Shown: positions 29,670 to 40,514 of the stretch, piece by piece | Layout of the letters: the number at the start of each line of letters is the position of its first letter | Position numbering within the stretch: position 1 is the first letter of the stretch | Origin: Gallionellaceae bacterium | GTDB lineage: Bacteria; Pseudomonadota; Gammaproteobacteria; Burkholderiales; Thiobacillaceae | Reading direction: 5' to 3' | Assembly: GCA_028714735.1 (NCBI GenBank) | Contig: JAQTLU010000008.1 | Span: 1-64,000 of the forward strand | Length of the DNA: 64,000 bases | Translations under genes and position numbers: made by a program | The notes under the pieces: generated by a model | Databases searched by the model: none | The model's input: the letters and a program-made list of their open reading frames with translations, nothing else | What the model was told of the DNA's origin: nothing

Positions 29670-30011
29670 TCAGAGATCGGCCAGCACGTCTATCTTGGCC
29701 GCACAGATGAAGTCGCTCTCGGACAGGCCGCCGATGGCGTGGGTGACGTACTCCACCCGGCAGGTGTTGTAGCCAACCGCCAGGTCAGGGTGGTGACCCT
29801 GCTTGTGGGAGATCCAGGCCACCGCGTTGACGAAGGTCATGGTCACATAGTGGTCGGGGAACTTGAAGTCCTTGCGCAGCTTGCCGTCGACCACCTGCCA
29901 GTCCTGCAGATCCTTCAGGTTGGTTTCGATCTCGGCTGCCGTCAGGGGTGGGATGCCGCCCTCGCAGGGTTTGCACTTGCCCTTGGCCAGGTCGCAGAAG
30001 GTCTCGTTCAT
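29670..30011 (-). CDS. phhB: Pterin-4a-carbinolamine dehydratase
   Basis: PhhB dehydrates the 4a-carbinolamine formed by pterin-dependent hydroxylases such as PhhA, and can act as a coactivator. The ATG at 30011 follows AAGGAGAACGCC and gives 113 residues. The N-terminus CDLAKGKCKPCEGGIPPL is common in bacterial members. The active site is W-I-S-H-K-Q-G-H-H-P-D-L, with the His-His-Pro motif, and the tail GLSESDFICAAKID is conserved. No phenylalanine hydroxylase gene is in the window. It sits in a minus-strand run with the 76-residue protein. Confidence 0.93.
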   Translation of the reverse strand: MNETFCDLAKGKCKPCEGGIPPLTAAEIETNLKDLQDWQVVDGKLRKDFKFPDHYVTMTFVNAVAWISHKQGHHPDLAVGYNTCRVEYVTHAIGGLSESDFICAAKIDVLADL

Positions 30012-30021
30012 GGCGTTCTCC

Positions 30022-30252
30022 TTAATAGTCGTCACCCGCGTAGGTGGTGATGTCGACCTCGCGAAGCTGCGACAGGGTGTCCTCGGCCTGCAGCTCGTTC
30101 TCGGCGAAGATCATCTTGATCACGGTGCCGGTGCTGGGGTCGAGGCCCTTGCGCAGCTCGTTGGCGACCGCCTTGGCTTCCTTGAAGTTGTCGGCCTGGG
30201 CTTGCTTGTTGAGGATGCTCAGGGGACCGACCTTGTAAATGTAGTAAGGCAT
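30022..30252 (-). CDS. Conserved-looking 76-residue protein of unknown function
   Basis: This small soluble protein starts MPYYIYKVGPLSILNKQAQ, has a Lys/Ala-rich amphipathic middle (FKEAKAVANELRKGL) and a C-terminal half reading TGTVIKMIFAENELQAEDTLSQLRE. No membrane segment or cysteine is present. It has a good ATG and a plausible promoter upstream, and ends 10 nt before the phhB start, so the two are probably cotranscribed. I do not know the family's function. Confidence 0.7.
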   Translation of the reverse strand: MPYYIYKVGPLSILNKQAQADNFKEAKAVANELRKGLDPSTGTVIKMIFAENELQAEDTLSQLREVDITTYAGDDY

Positions 30253-30276
30253 GGGATCGTTCCGGACTAAAGTTGA

Positions 30277-30305
30277 CTTATATTGTCGGGTAAAAGTGGC
30301 GCCAA
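30277..30305 (-). promoter_or_regulatory. Probable promoter of the 76-aa gene/phhB unit
   Basis: On the minus strand, TTGGCG (30300-30305) and TATAAG (30277-30282) are separated by 17 nt. The expected start is about 18-20 nt before the 76-residue gene. Confidence 0.45.
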
Positions 30306-30320
30306 CTCAAGTGCGCAGCG

Positions 30321-30683
30321 TCAGGTCTGGGGCGCGATAACGGATTTCCGGCCGAGATCGTCCAGGCAGACGAAGGTGACCGTGGTGGCAAAGACCGCGT
30401 CCTCGGTGCCGCTCTCGATGTCGTCGCAGAAGACTTCCACGTGGTAACGCACCGAACTGTTGCCCATCTCGCCGCGCTGGGCCGAGAAGCGCAGGATGGC
30501 ACCCTGGCGCACGCTCTTCCTGAATTCCACCCGGTCCATCGCTACGGTGACGAACTTGCAGCCGGGGAAGTCCCGGCTGGCGGCAATCCAGGACACCTCG
30601 TCGGTCCACTTCAGCATGTTGCCGCCGAACAGGTAGCCGTAGTGGTTCAGGTGCTCGGGCAGAACGAGTTTGTAGCTTTCCAT
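30321..30683 (-). CDS. Acyl-CoA thioesterase (hotdog fold)
   Basis: This 120-residue hotdog-fold hydrolase is of the YciA/cytosolic acyl-CoA thioesterase type. The signature [19 protein letters not shown] lies at residues 13-31, with the catalytic aspartate/glutamate in the following helix. [18 protein letters not shown] and a beta strand [12 protein letters not shown] follow. It probably hydrolyses medium/long-chain acyl-CoA; the natural substrate cannot be read from the sequence. It starts 13 nt after the secA stop. Confidence 0.9.
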   Translation of the reverse strand: MESYKLVLPEHLNHYGYLFGGNMLKWTDEVSWIAASRDFPGCKFVTVAMDRVEFRKSVRQGAILRFSAQRGEMGNSSVRYHVEVFCDDIESGTEDAVFATTVTFVCLDDLGRKSVIAPQT

Positions 30684-30696
30684 GCCGGCTTTCCGA

Positions 30697-33438
<2,742 letters not shown>

Positions 33439-33512
33439 GAGTAAGTTACCGCTAGGATTGGGGAAATCGGCGAATGTTACCATAGCGGACACTGCCGCCT
33501 TCTTACAGTTCC

Positions 33513-33956
33513 ATGGCCATACGTACATCCTTCCAGCGTATCCGCGTCCTGATCGGTCAGGAGCGTGGCCTGGCCGTCCTCCTGCCGGAGGCACGGCGGC
33601 TGCGCGCACTTAACGACCGCCTGGTCACGGTGTTGCCGCGCGCGGTGGCCCAGGCCTGCCAGGTGGTGGCCGTCGCCAACGGCGAGGCCCTGGTCCTGTG
33701 CGGCAACGGCTCGGCCGCCTCGCGGCTGCGCAGCCAGGCCAACAGCGTGGCGCGTGCGCTGTCCTCCGAGGCGCAAACGGTGGACCGGATCAAGGTGCGC
33801 GTGCAGGCCGACTGGGCGCGCCCGGACCGCCCGGCCAAGACCGGGCTGGGCCGGGGCGCCCTGACAGCCTGGGACGAACTGGAGCACAAGCTGCCGGACG
33901 GCGACCTCAAGTCGGCCATCGACCGCCTGCTCGACCACCATCGACGCTCGCGCTGA
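33513..33956 (+). CDS. DciA/DUF721-family protein
   Basis: This 147-residue protein has the N-terminal DUF721 (DciA) domain. [37 protein letters not shown] is followed by [29 protein letters not shown], the typical K-homology-like core. DciA loads or recruits the DnaB helicase in most bacteria without DnaC. The C-terminal part is basic and probably disordered. Its place beside secA is conserved in betaproteobacteria. The start has no strong ribosome site, but 33513 is the only in-frame ATG giving the domain. Confidence 0.8.
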   Translation: MAIRTSFQRIRVLIGQERGLAVLLPEARRLRALNDRLVTVLPRAVAQACQVVAVANGEALVLCGNGSAASRLRSQANSVARALSSEAQTVDRIKVRVQADWARPDRPAKTGLGRGALTAWDELEHKLPDGDLKSAIDRLLDHHRRSR

Positions 33957-33973
33957 TCGCGTAAAATGCCGCC

Positions 33974-34594
33974 ATGATCCCGAGCGACAACATTTTCCTG
34001 ATCGGCCTGATGGGCGCCGGCAAGACCACCATCGGCAAGATGCTGGCCAAGCATCGCGACCTGGATTTTCTCGATTCCGACCACGAGATCGAGGCCCGTT
34101 GCGGCGTGTCCATCCCGACCATCTTCGAGATCGAGGGCGAGGCGGGCTTCCGCCGGCGCGAACTGTGCATGATCGACGAACTCAGCCGGCGCCACGGCAT
34201 CGTCCTCGGCACCGGCGGCGGCGCCGTGCTCAACCCGCTCAACCGGGAACGGCTCAAGGCGCGCGGCGTGGTGATCTATCTGCGCTGCCATCCCCATGAG
34301 CTCTACCAGCGCACCCGGCACGACCGCAACCGGCCGCTGCTGCAGACCGAGGACCCGCTGGCCCGGCTGCAGGCCTTGTACGACCAGCGCCACCCGCTCT
34401 ACATGCAGACCGCCGACATCGTCCTCGATACCGGCCGCCAGAGCGTGCATTGCCTGGTGCGCAAGCTGGAGGGCGTGCTCGAGTTGTCGGTCGGCTCAGC
34501 CCCTGCCGCGCCGGCGGTCCAGGAGGAGGCGCTGGATGCGAGCTGCACCGACTATCCGCTCAACCAGATAAGCGAGCGCCAGCCAGGGCCATAG
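33974..34594 (+). CDS. aroK: Shikimate kinase
   Basis: AroK phosphorylates shikimate in the pathway to chorismate. The P-loop is GLMGAGKTTIGKML (residues 10-23), the shikimate-binding DSDHEIE follows, then FRRRE and the GTGGGAVL motif; the lid carries the RHDRNRPLL segment. The 206-residue ORF exceeds the usual ~175. The last 33 residues are Pro/Ala-rich and coincide with the 99-nt antisense overlap with the VanZ gene, so the extension is probably unconserved. The usual downstream aroB is missing; a convergent gene follows instead. Confidence 0.93.
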   Translation: MIPSDNIFLIGLMGAGKTTIGKMLAKHRDLDFLDSDHEIEARCGVSIPTIFEIEGEAGFRRRELCMIDELSRRHGIVLGTGGGAVLNPLNRERLKARGVVIYLRCHPHELYQRTRHDRNRPLLQTEDPLARLQALYDQRHPLYMQTADIVLDTGRQSVHCLVRKLEGVLELSVGSAPAAPAVQEEALDASCTDYPLNQISERQPGP

Positions 34595-35563
34595 CGCCGC
34601 CAGGTGGCGGGCCAGGCCGATCAGGTTGAGCAGGCTGCCGGACGGCCACAACGGCGACGGCACCCACCACAGCCGGCCAAGCACGATGACGGTCAGCAGG
34701 GTAAACGCGACCGCCTGCCGATGTCGGGACACCGAGGGCAGCAGCAACAGCCACAGTGCCAGCACGAAGGCGGCCAGGGTCTCCAGCGACAGGATGCCGC
34801 CCAGCACGCGCAGCTTCAGCATCACCGCCGCCACCAGCAGTTTGAGTGCGAAGGCGGACAGGGTCAGCAGGAAGATCGCGCTGGCATAGCGCCCCGGCCG
34901 CAGCAGGCAGGCGGCAAAGGCGCCGAGCGCGGAGATCTCCAGGAACATGGCGAAGAACCAGGGCAGGTTCAGTTGCTGGAAGCGGTCCGGCGGCATGTCG
35001 ATCGGGCGCAGATGCAGTTCCAGCCAGCCGACGCCGGGCTGCGGCACCAGGGCGAACTGGGTCAGCCCCCACAGCAGCAGCAGCCAGAGCCCCAGCGTGG
35101 CCACGCCATGGGGCAGGAACCAGTCCACCCGCCAGTGCTGCAGGTTGCGCCAGGTCCGCAGCCAGCGGGCATGATGCAGCGCCAGCAGGCCGCCGATCAG
35201 AGCGCCCAGGCTGTTCAGGAAGATGTCCAGGTTGGACGCGACGCGGCCAGGCAGCCAGGCCTGCAGGCTCTCCATGGCCAGGCTCATCAGGCCGCCGGCC
35301 AGGCAGGCCAGCAGGATGGGAATGGCGCGCCGGCCGGGGCGGAACAGGCGCACTGCCAGCAGGTAGCCGAACGGCAGGTAGGCCAGCAGGTTGGTGCTGA
35401 TGTCGTTGCGGGTGATGTAGCGCGGCCAGGGCGCGGTCAGGAAGTGGTCCTTCAGGCCGGTCGGCGCGGTCCAGCCGGAGAACGGGTACAGGCTGGCGAT
35501 GGCGATCACGGCGCAATAGGCAACCAGGATATAGCTGAGCGAACGTGCTTTGGTTGTGCCCAT
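34496..35563 (-). CDS. VanZ-family membrane protein
   Basis: This 355-residue polytopic membrane protein has an N-terminal VanZ-like domain. ILVAYCAVIAIASLYPFSGW, a loop, then DISTNLLAYLPFGYLLAVRLF and SLAMESLQAWLPGRVASNLDIFLNSLGALIGGLL are the standard VanZ signature pieces. About eight more hydrophobic segments follow. VanZ-like proteins are linked to glycopeptide tolerance or to cell-envelope remodelling, but function is not proven here. I place the start at 35563 (MGTTKARSL); the longer TTG ORF would overlap the divergent DHH gene. Confidence 0.82.
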   Translation of the reverse strand: MGTTKARSLSYILVAYCAVIAIASLYPFSGWTAPTGLKDHFLTAPWPRYITRNDISTNLLAYLPFGYLLAVRLFRPGRRAIPILLACLAGGLMSLAMESLQAWLPGRVASNLDIFLNSLGALIGGLLALHHARWLRTWRNLQHWRVDWFLPHGVATLGLWLLLLWGLTQFALVPQPGVGWLELHLRPIDMPPDRFQQLNLPWFFAMFLEISALGAFAACLLRPGRYASAIFLLTLSAFALKLLVAAVMLKLRVLGGILSLETLAAFVLALWLLLLPSVSRHRQAVAFTLLTVIVLGRLWWVPSPLWPSGSLLNLIGLARHLAALWPWLALAYLVERIVGAARIQRLLLDRRRGRG

Positions 35564-35628
35564 CGGGGACAATTGGATAATCTCGGCCAGTAACGGCGCG
35601 AGCCTGCCCGCTTTATGGAGAAAGCTCA

Positions 35629-36585
35629 ATGATTTTCGATGTCTTCAACGGCGATGCCGACGGCATTTGCGCATTGCATCAACTACGCCTGGCGGAACCG
35701 CTGGACTCCGAACTGGTGACCGGGGTGAAGCGCGACCTCGCCCTGCTGAAACGGGTCGACGCCCATGCCGGCGACCGGGTCACGGTGCTCGACGTCACGG
35801 TGGAAAAGAACCTGGCGCCGCTGACCGCCCTGCTGGCGGCCGGTGTCCAGGTGCGCTGGTTCGATCACCACAATCCGGGCGAGATGCCCAGCCACGCCCA
35901 CTTCGAGCCTCACATCGACACCTCGGCCGAGGTCTGCACCAGCCTCCTGGTCGACCGCCACCTGGCTGGCCGCTATCGGGCCTGGGCGGTGGCGGCGGCC
36001 TTCGGCGACAACCTGCATGCCTCGGCGCGCAAGGCGGCGGAGCCGCTCGGACTGGCTGAAGGCCAGCTTGACGCCCTGCGCGAACTGGGCGAGTGCCTCA
36101 ACTACAACGCCTACGGCGACAGTGTCGCGGACCTGCATTTCGATCCCGCCGAGTTGTACCGCCGACTGCATGGCTATGCCGACCCGTTCGCCTTCATCGC
36201 CGAGGCGCCCGAGTTCGCCACCCTGAAGGACGGCTACGCCACCGACATGGCCCGGGCCGAGGCGCTGCAGCCGCACGAGGCGCGGCCAGCCGGGGCGATC
36301 TATGTGCTGCCGGACGCGGCCTGGGCGCGCCGGGTGTCGGGCGTCTATGCCAACGATCTGGCGACACGCCATCCCGACCGCGCCCATGCCCTGGTCACCC
36401 GCTCGCCCAGGGGCGGCTACGTGGTCAGCGTGCGCGCCCCGGTCAACAACCGCGTTGGTGCCGACACCCTGTGCATGCAGTTCGAATCCGGCGGCGGCCG
36501 CAAGGCGGCGGCGGGGATCAACAACCTCCCCGATGCCCGCCTGGACGACTTCGCGCAGGCCTTCTTCGCGGCCTATCCTGGCTAG
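35629..36585 (+). CDS. DHH-family phosphoesterase-like protein
   Basis: This 318-residue soluble protein is of the DHH superfamily. The first motif is FNGDADGICALHQLR, with DADG in place of the common DADG/DxDG metal site. The DHH motif is WFDHHNPGEMPSHAHFEPH, and the C-terminal substrate-binding motif is ESGGGRKAAAGINNLP, a GGG-x-R-x-A-AG DHHA1 motif. Members act as oligoribonucleases, exopolyphosphatases or cyclic-dinucleotide phosphodiesterases; this one resembles a compact group of unknown substrate. It has GGAGAAAGCTCA upstream of ATG. Its TAG overlaps the convergent symporter stop on CTAG. Confidence 0.8.
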   Translation: MIFDVFNGDADGICALHQLRLAEPLDSELVTGVKRDLALLKRVDAHAGDRVTVLDVTVEKNLAPLTALLAAGVQVRWFDHHNPGEMPSHAHFEPHIDTSAEVCTSLLVDRHLAGRYRAWAVAAAFGDNLHASARKAAEPLGLAEGQLDALRELGECLNYNAYGDSVADLHFDPAELYRRLHGYADPFAFIAEAPEFATLKDGYATDMARAEALQPHEARPAGAIYVLPDAAWARRVSGVYANDLATRHPDRAHALVTRSPRGGYVVSVRAPVNNRVGADTLCMQFESGGGRKAAAGINNLPDARLDDFAQAFFAAYPG

Positions 36586-38024
36586 GTCGCCGGCTCGTGG
36601 CGGGGCTCGTGGTGGCCCCGGTGCACCAGTTGCTTCGGCGACAGCGAGCCCACGACCATGCCCGCGATGCTCATCAGCAGGCCGGCGAACTGGGGCGGCC
36701 AGAAGCCGTCCGGGTCGGCATAGGACAGGCCCAGCCAGGTGACGATGCCCAGGATCATGGCCAGCAAGGCGCCCTGGGTGGTGGCCGGGCGCCAGTAGAC
36801 GCCCGCTGCCAGGGGCACGAAGGCGGCCACCAGGGTGACCTGGTAGGCGTTCTCGACCATGGCGTAGATGCTCATCTGGCTGTTCAGGGCGAACACCACG
36901 ATGCCGCAGGTGAAGATCACCACCACCACGCGCATGGCCAGGAGTTGGTGCTTGTCGCTCTTGAACTTCACGAACACCTTGAGGATGTTCTCGGTGAAGG
37001 TGGCCGAGGGGGCCAGGATGGTGCCGCTGGCGGTCGACATGATGGCCGACAGCAGGGCGCCGAAGAACATCACCTGGGCGAAAATCGGCATGCGCTCCAG
37101 GATCAGGTTGGGCAGGATCAGCTGGGCGTCTTCGCTGAGGAACCTGTTCACCATGTCCGGCATGAGCAGGAAGGCCGAGTAGGCGATGAAGATGGGGATG
37201 AAGGCGAACAGGAAGTACAGGCTGCCGCCCAGGATGGAACCGCGCACCGCGGTCTTCTCGTCCTTGGCCGACATGACGCGCTGGAACACGTCCTGCTGCG
37301 GGATGGAGCCGAACATCATGGTGGTCCAGGCGGCCAGGAACAGGACGATGTCGCGCGGGTTGAGCGCCGGCAGCAGGTTGAACTTGCCGTGCTCGGCGGC
37401 GTGCTGGATCACCACCCCAGCACCGCCGGCCATGTCGCCGACGACCCAGGCGATGTAGCCGAGGCCGACGATGATGATGGTCATCTGGAAGAAGTCGGTC
37501 AGGGCCACCGACCACATGCCGCCGAACAGGGTGTACAGCAGCACGATGGCGGCGCCGATGACGATGCCGGTCTGGTTGTCGATCTGGCCGCCCGACAGGA
37601 TGTTGAACACCAGGCCGAGCGCGGTCATCTGGGCCGAAACCCAGCCCAGGTAGGACAGGATGATGCAGATGCTGGTGGCCACCTCCACAACGTGGTTGTA
37701 GCGCCGCCGGTAGTAGTCGCCGATGGTCAGCAGGCGCATCCGGTACAGCGGCCGGGCGAAGAACAGGCCGACCAGGATCAGGCACAGCGAAGAGCCGAAC
37801 GGGTCGGCGACGATGCCGTGCATGCCCTCCTGCAGGAAGGTCGCCGAGATGCCGAGCACCGTCTCCGAGCCGAACCAGGTGGCGAATACCGTCGCGGTGA
37901 CGATGTAGATCGGCAGCGAGCGGCCGGCCACCACGTAGTCGCGCGAGTTCTTCACACGGGTGGCGGCGTAGACGCCGATCATGATCGACAGGAGCAGATA
38001 CAGGATGACGAACCAGACAAGCAT
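36582..38024 (-). CDS. Sodium:solute symporter family protein
   Basis: This is a 480-residue SSS/SLC5-family transporter with about 13 hydrophobic segments. The start ATG at 38024 opens directly into TM1 (MLVWFVILYLLLSIMIGVYAATR). Recognisable SSS features are RVKNSRDYVVAGRSLP, FATWFGSETVLGISA, the TM5-TM6 AYSAFLL region and the SAIMSTASGTILAPSATFTENI segment lining the Na+2 site. The substrate is unknown; the closest well-known relatives carry proline, pantothenate or short carboxylates. The ORF to 38231 is not supported by homology. Confidence 0.9.
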   Translation of the reverse strand: MLVWFVILYLLLSIMIGVYAATRVKNSRDYVVAGRSLPIYIVTATVFATWFGSETVLGISATFLQEGMHGIVADPFGSSLCLILVGLFFARPLYRMRLLTIGDYYRRRYNHVVEVATSICIILSYLGWVSAQMTALGLVFNILSGGQIDNQTGIVIGAAIVLLYTLFGGMWSVALTDFFQMTIIIVGLGYIAWVVGDMAGGAGVVIQHAAEHGKFNLLPALNPRDIVLFLAAWTTMMFGSIPQQDVFQRVMSAKDEKTAVRGSILGGSLYFLFAFIPIFIAYSAFLLMPDMVNRFLSEDAQLILPNLILERMPIFAQVMFFGALLSAIMSTASGTILAPSATFTENILKVFVKFKSDKHQLLAMRVVVVIFTCGIVVFALNSQMSIYAMVENAYQVTLVAAFVPLAAGVYWRPATTQGALLAMILGIVTWLGLSYADPDGFWPPQFAGLLMSIAGMVVGSLSPKQLVHRGHHEPRHEPAT

Positions 38025-38325
38025 GGCGGTGGGTCCTCGTACGTGTTTCAGCGCGGTTTGATTCTGGTCCGGATACGGCTCGGCAGCCAGCGGCGGGGGC
38101 CCGGGCCCTCTGCCCGCCTCAGTCGCCCAAGCCTGTCCGGGTCGGAAAACGGCGGAATTATCGGCGATTTTCAGGCCGGTTGGCGCATCGCCTGACCAGG
38201 TGCCAGGCGGCAATCTTGGTCGGCATGTCATCAGGGGTTTTTATTCGGACCTACCAGAATACTGATCCATGCCTGGCGAGCAATTGACTACCATTCCAAG
38301 GATTTCGCCAGACAGAAAGAAAACC
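38025..38325. other. Intergenic gap between the symporter and FadL-type genes
   Basis: The region holds the divergent leaders of the two genes. It is GC-rich with several short GC hairpins (for example around 38090-38120), and an AT-richer tract TTTTTATTC at about 38240. I see no convincing -35/-10 pair, RNA gene or repeat. Confidence 0.5.
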
Positions 38326-39612
38326 GTGAACAACCTCCAAGCCGTAAGGGCGACACTGCCTGCGCTCGCCTTGTCCTTTGCCGCCTTTTCGGCCCACGCC
38401 ACCAACGGCATGAACCTGGAGGGTTACGGTCCGCTCGGCATGAGCATGGGCGGCGCCTCGATGGCCTACGACAGCGGCCTGGCCGCGATGATGAACAACC
38501 CGGCCACCCTGGCCCTGACCAGCCAGGGCACGCAACTGGCGCTGGCCCTGCACCACATGGGCCCCGATGTTACGGTGACCAGCCCGTTCGTGGCCGAATC
38601 CGGCGGCAACTCCTATTTCATGCCGGCAGTCGGCTGGGGCCGCAAGGACGGCAGGCTGACCTATGGCGTCGGCATGTTCGCCCAGGGCGGCATGGGCACC
38701 GAATATGGCCGCAACTCACCGTTTTCCATGGGCACGGGTGAGGAAGTGCGTTCGGAACTGGGGGTCGGCCGCCTGATCTTCCCGGTGGCCTATGAAATCA
38801 CGCCGGACCTGGCGCTCGGCGCCTCGCTCGATTACGTCTGGGCCATGCTGGATCTCGGCATGGTGGCGACGCGCGAGCAGGTCCAGGGCATGACCAATGG
38901 CGGCATGGATATCGGTCCCGGCAACACCGCCTACATCTCCTTCTCGGACGACAACGACTTCACCGGCAAGGCCAAGGGCAGCGGCTGGGCCGGCAAGCTG
39001 GGGCTGACCTACAAGCTCAGTCCGATCCTGACGGTCGGGGCGGCCTATCACAGCAAGACCAGCCTGAGCGACCTCAAGACCTCGGGCAACGGGGCTTCGA
39101 TGACGCTGTACAACGGCGCGACGCCGTTCTATTCGCAGGCTGGCAAGATGTCCGTCATCGATTTCCAGTGGCCGGAGACCTACGCGGCCGGCCTGGCCTG
39201 GCAGGCCACGGCCAAGCTGATGCTGGCGGCCGATGTCCGCCGCCTCATGTGGTCCGATGCCATGCAGAATTTCCGCATGTCCTTCTCGGGAGCGGGGTTC
39301 ACCATGCCCCAGGAATGGCGCGACCAGAACGTCTATTCGCTGGGCGTGCAGTACCGTGTGGACGACAGGCTGGGCCTGCACGCGGGTTTCAACTACGGCA
39401 AGAATCCGGTGCCGGAAACCTGGCTGAATCCGCTCTTTCCCGCCACCGTTGAGCGGCACTACACGGCGGGATTCGACTATCGCCTCGGCGACCAGGGCTG
39501 CATCGCCGTGGCGCTGTCCTACGCGCCGGAGGTATCGGACGTCAACGGCAGCGGCATGACCATCACCCATAGCCAGCTGTCGGGCATGGTCGGCTACAAC
39601 CACCACTTTTGA
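38326..39612 (+). CDS. OmpP1/FadL-family outer-membrane transport protein
   Basis: This beta-barrel outer-membrane protein imports long-chain fatty acids or other hydrophobic compounds. I start at the GTG at 38326 because it places a clean signal peptide (LQAVRATLPALALSFAAFSAHA) at the N-terminus; the ATG at 38269 would add 19 residues of poor character. After cleavage the mature N-terminus NGMNLEGYGPLGMSMGGASMAY forms the FadL hatch, and MMNNPATLAL is the conserved NPA motif. The C-terminal strand ends in GYNHHF, with the terminal aromatic needed for BAM recognition. The substrate is not predictable. Confidence 0.88.
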   Translation: MNNLQAVRATLPALALSFAAFSAHATNGMNLEGYGPLGMSMGGASMAYDSGLAAMMNNPATLALTSQGTQLALALHHMGPDVTVTSPFVAESGGNSYFMPAVGWGRKDGRLTYGVGMFAQGGMGTEYGRNSPFSMGTGEEVRSELGVGRLIFPVAYEITPDLALGASLDYVWAMLDLGMVATREQVQGMTNGGMDIGPGNTAYISFSDDNDFTGKAKGSGWAGKLGLTYKLSPILTVGAAYHSKTSLSDLKTSGNGASMTLYNGATPFYSQAGKMSVIDFQWPETYAAGLAWQATAKLMLAADVRRLMWSDAMQNFRMSFSGAGFTMPQEWRDQNVYSLGVQYRVDDRLGLHAGFNYGKNPVPETWLNPLFPATVERHYTAGFDYRLGDQGCIAVALSYAPEVSDVNGSGMTITHSQLSGMVGYNHHF

Positions 39613-39689
39613 TCTGACGGGCAGTTAAGCAGAGGAAACATGGGTAAAGGGGCCAGGCTCGGGTGCCTCCCTCTGCCTTGCCGTGCAGC

Positions 39690-40022
39690 TCATTCCATCG
39701 TTTTCAACAATCTACGCAGCAGCAATGATTTCATGTCGCGGCGGCAGTCGGCGATGAGGTGCACGTAAACGGTTTGCTGTCGGACTTCGTAGACGATCCT
39801 GTTTTGGTTCGAAATGATCTGCCGGAACTGGCCGAGTTGGATCTGTTCGAGGGGTTCCGGGATGGCGCCACTGTGGGGAAAGGCCGCTAGATCGCGTATG
39901 GAGGCCTTGATGCCGGCGTAGCTGTCCAGCCAGACATCGCGACCGAAGTTCCTGGTCAGGTAGGCCTTCAGTTCGTGCAAATCCTGTTCGGCCTGCCGCA
40001 GGATGACGATGCGGCAGGTCAT
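39690..40022 (-). CDS. RelE/ParE-family toxin
   Basis: This 110-residue protein has the RelE/ParE fold: MTCRIVILRQAEQDLHELKAYLTRNFG, a middle helix (WLDSYAGIKASIRDLAAFPHSG) and the basic C-terminal strands RIVYEVRQQTVYVHLIADCRRDMKSLL. It starts within the last codons of the upstream antitoxin (4-nt overlap), which makes it the toxin of a type II pair. Whether it cleaves mRNA at the ribosome or inhibits gyrase (ParE) cannot be decided from sequence. Confidence 0.88.
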   Translation of the reverse strand: MTCRIVILRQAEQDLHELKAYLTRNFGRDVWLDSYAGIKASIRDLAAFPHSGAIPEPLEQIQLGQFRQIISNQNRIVYEVRQQTVYVHLIADCRRDMKSLLLRRLLKTME

Positions 40023-40291
40023 GCCCGGTCTTCGTTTTCCAGGTCGGCGAAGACGTCATCGGCGTTGCGGTATTGGCCGGCTTCGATCTGCTGGTTGCCC
40101 ATCGCCAGGATTTTCAGTAGAGCCAGGGTTTCCTCGTGCTCCTCGTAGGACCGGATGTCCATCACCACCATCCTGGCTTCGCCGTTCTGGGTGATGAGCA
40201 GGGGCTGGCGGTCCTCGTTGATGGTCTTGGCGACCTCGGCGGCATGGCTCTTGAGCCAGGATATGGGCTTGATCTGGGTGGAGAAGTTCAT
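40019..40291 (-). CDS. Phd/YefM-family antitoxin
   Basis: This 90-residue antitoxin partners the downstream RelE/ParE toxin. It begins MNFSTQIKPISWLKSHAAEVAKTINEDRQPLLITQNG, the Phd/YefM DNA-binding half, and ends in an acidic tail (DDVFADLENEDRA) that binds the toxin. The start is at 40291; the longer reading to 40315 has no ribosome site. The gene order antitoxin-toxin with ATGA overlap is canonical. Confidence 0.88.
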   Translation of the reverse strand: MNFSTQIKPISWLKSHAAEVAKTINEDRQPLLITQNGEARMVVMDIRSYEEHEETLALLKILAMGNQQIEAGQYRNADDVFADLENEDRA

Positions 40292-40417
40292 GGCAGTGCC
40301 CCGTTTGGATGGCAAACAAGACCGAATTTAGTCCTTATCCGGTTTTGTGGCAACGTGTCGATTTTGCCTATGTATACGGGATACTCCGGCGCTTACCATG
40401 AGGGCGCCATCAGTCTC

Positions 40418-40480
40418 CGTCATGCCCGCGCAGGCGGGCATCCAGTGTTTTAACTGGGTTCCCGCCTGCGCGGGAACGAC
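40418..40480. repeat. REP/BIME-like palindromic repeat
   Basis: Two arms, one with CCCGCGCAGGCGGG (40425-40438) and one with CCCGCCTGCGCGGG (40461-40474), are inverted around a short AT-rich centre (AGTGTTTTAACT). The flanks CGTCATGC and GAACGAC are typical of genome-wide dispersed palindromes. It lies between the second toxin-antitoxin pair and the arginase gene and could also slow transcription read-through. Confidence 0.8.
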
Positions 40481-40514
40481 GAAATGGGGGCCTGGCGGGC
40501 ATACGTGTGCCACG

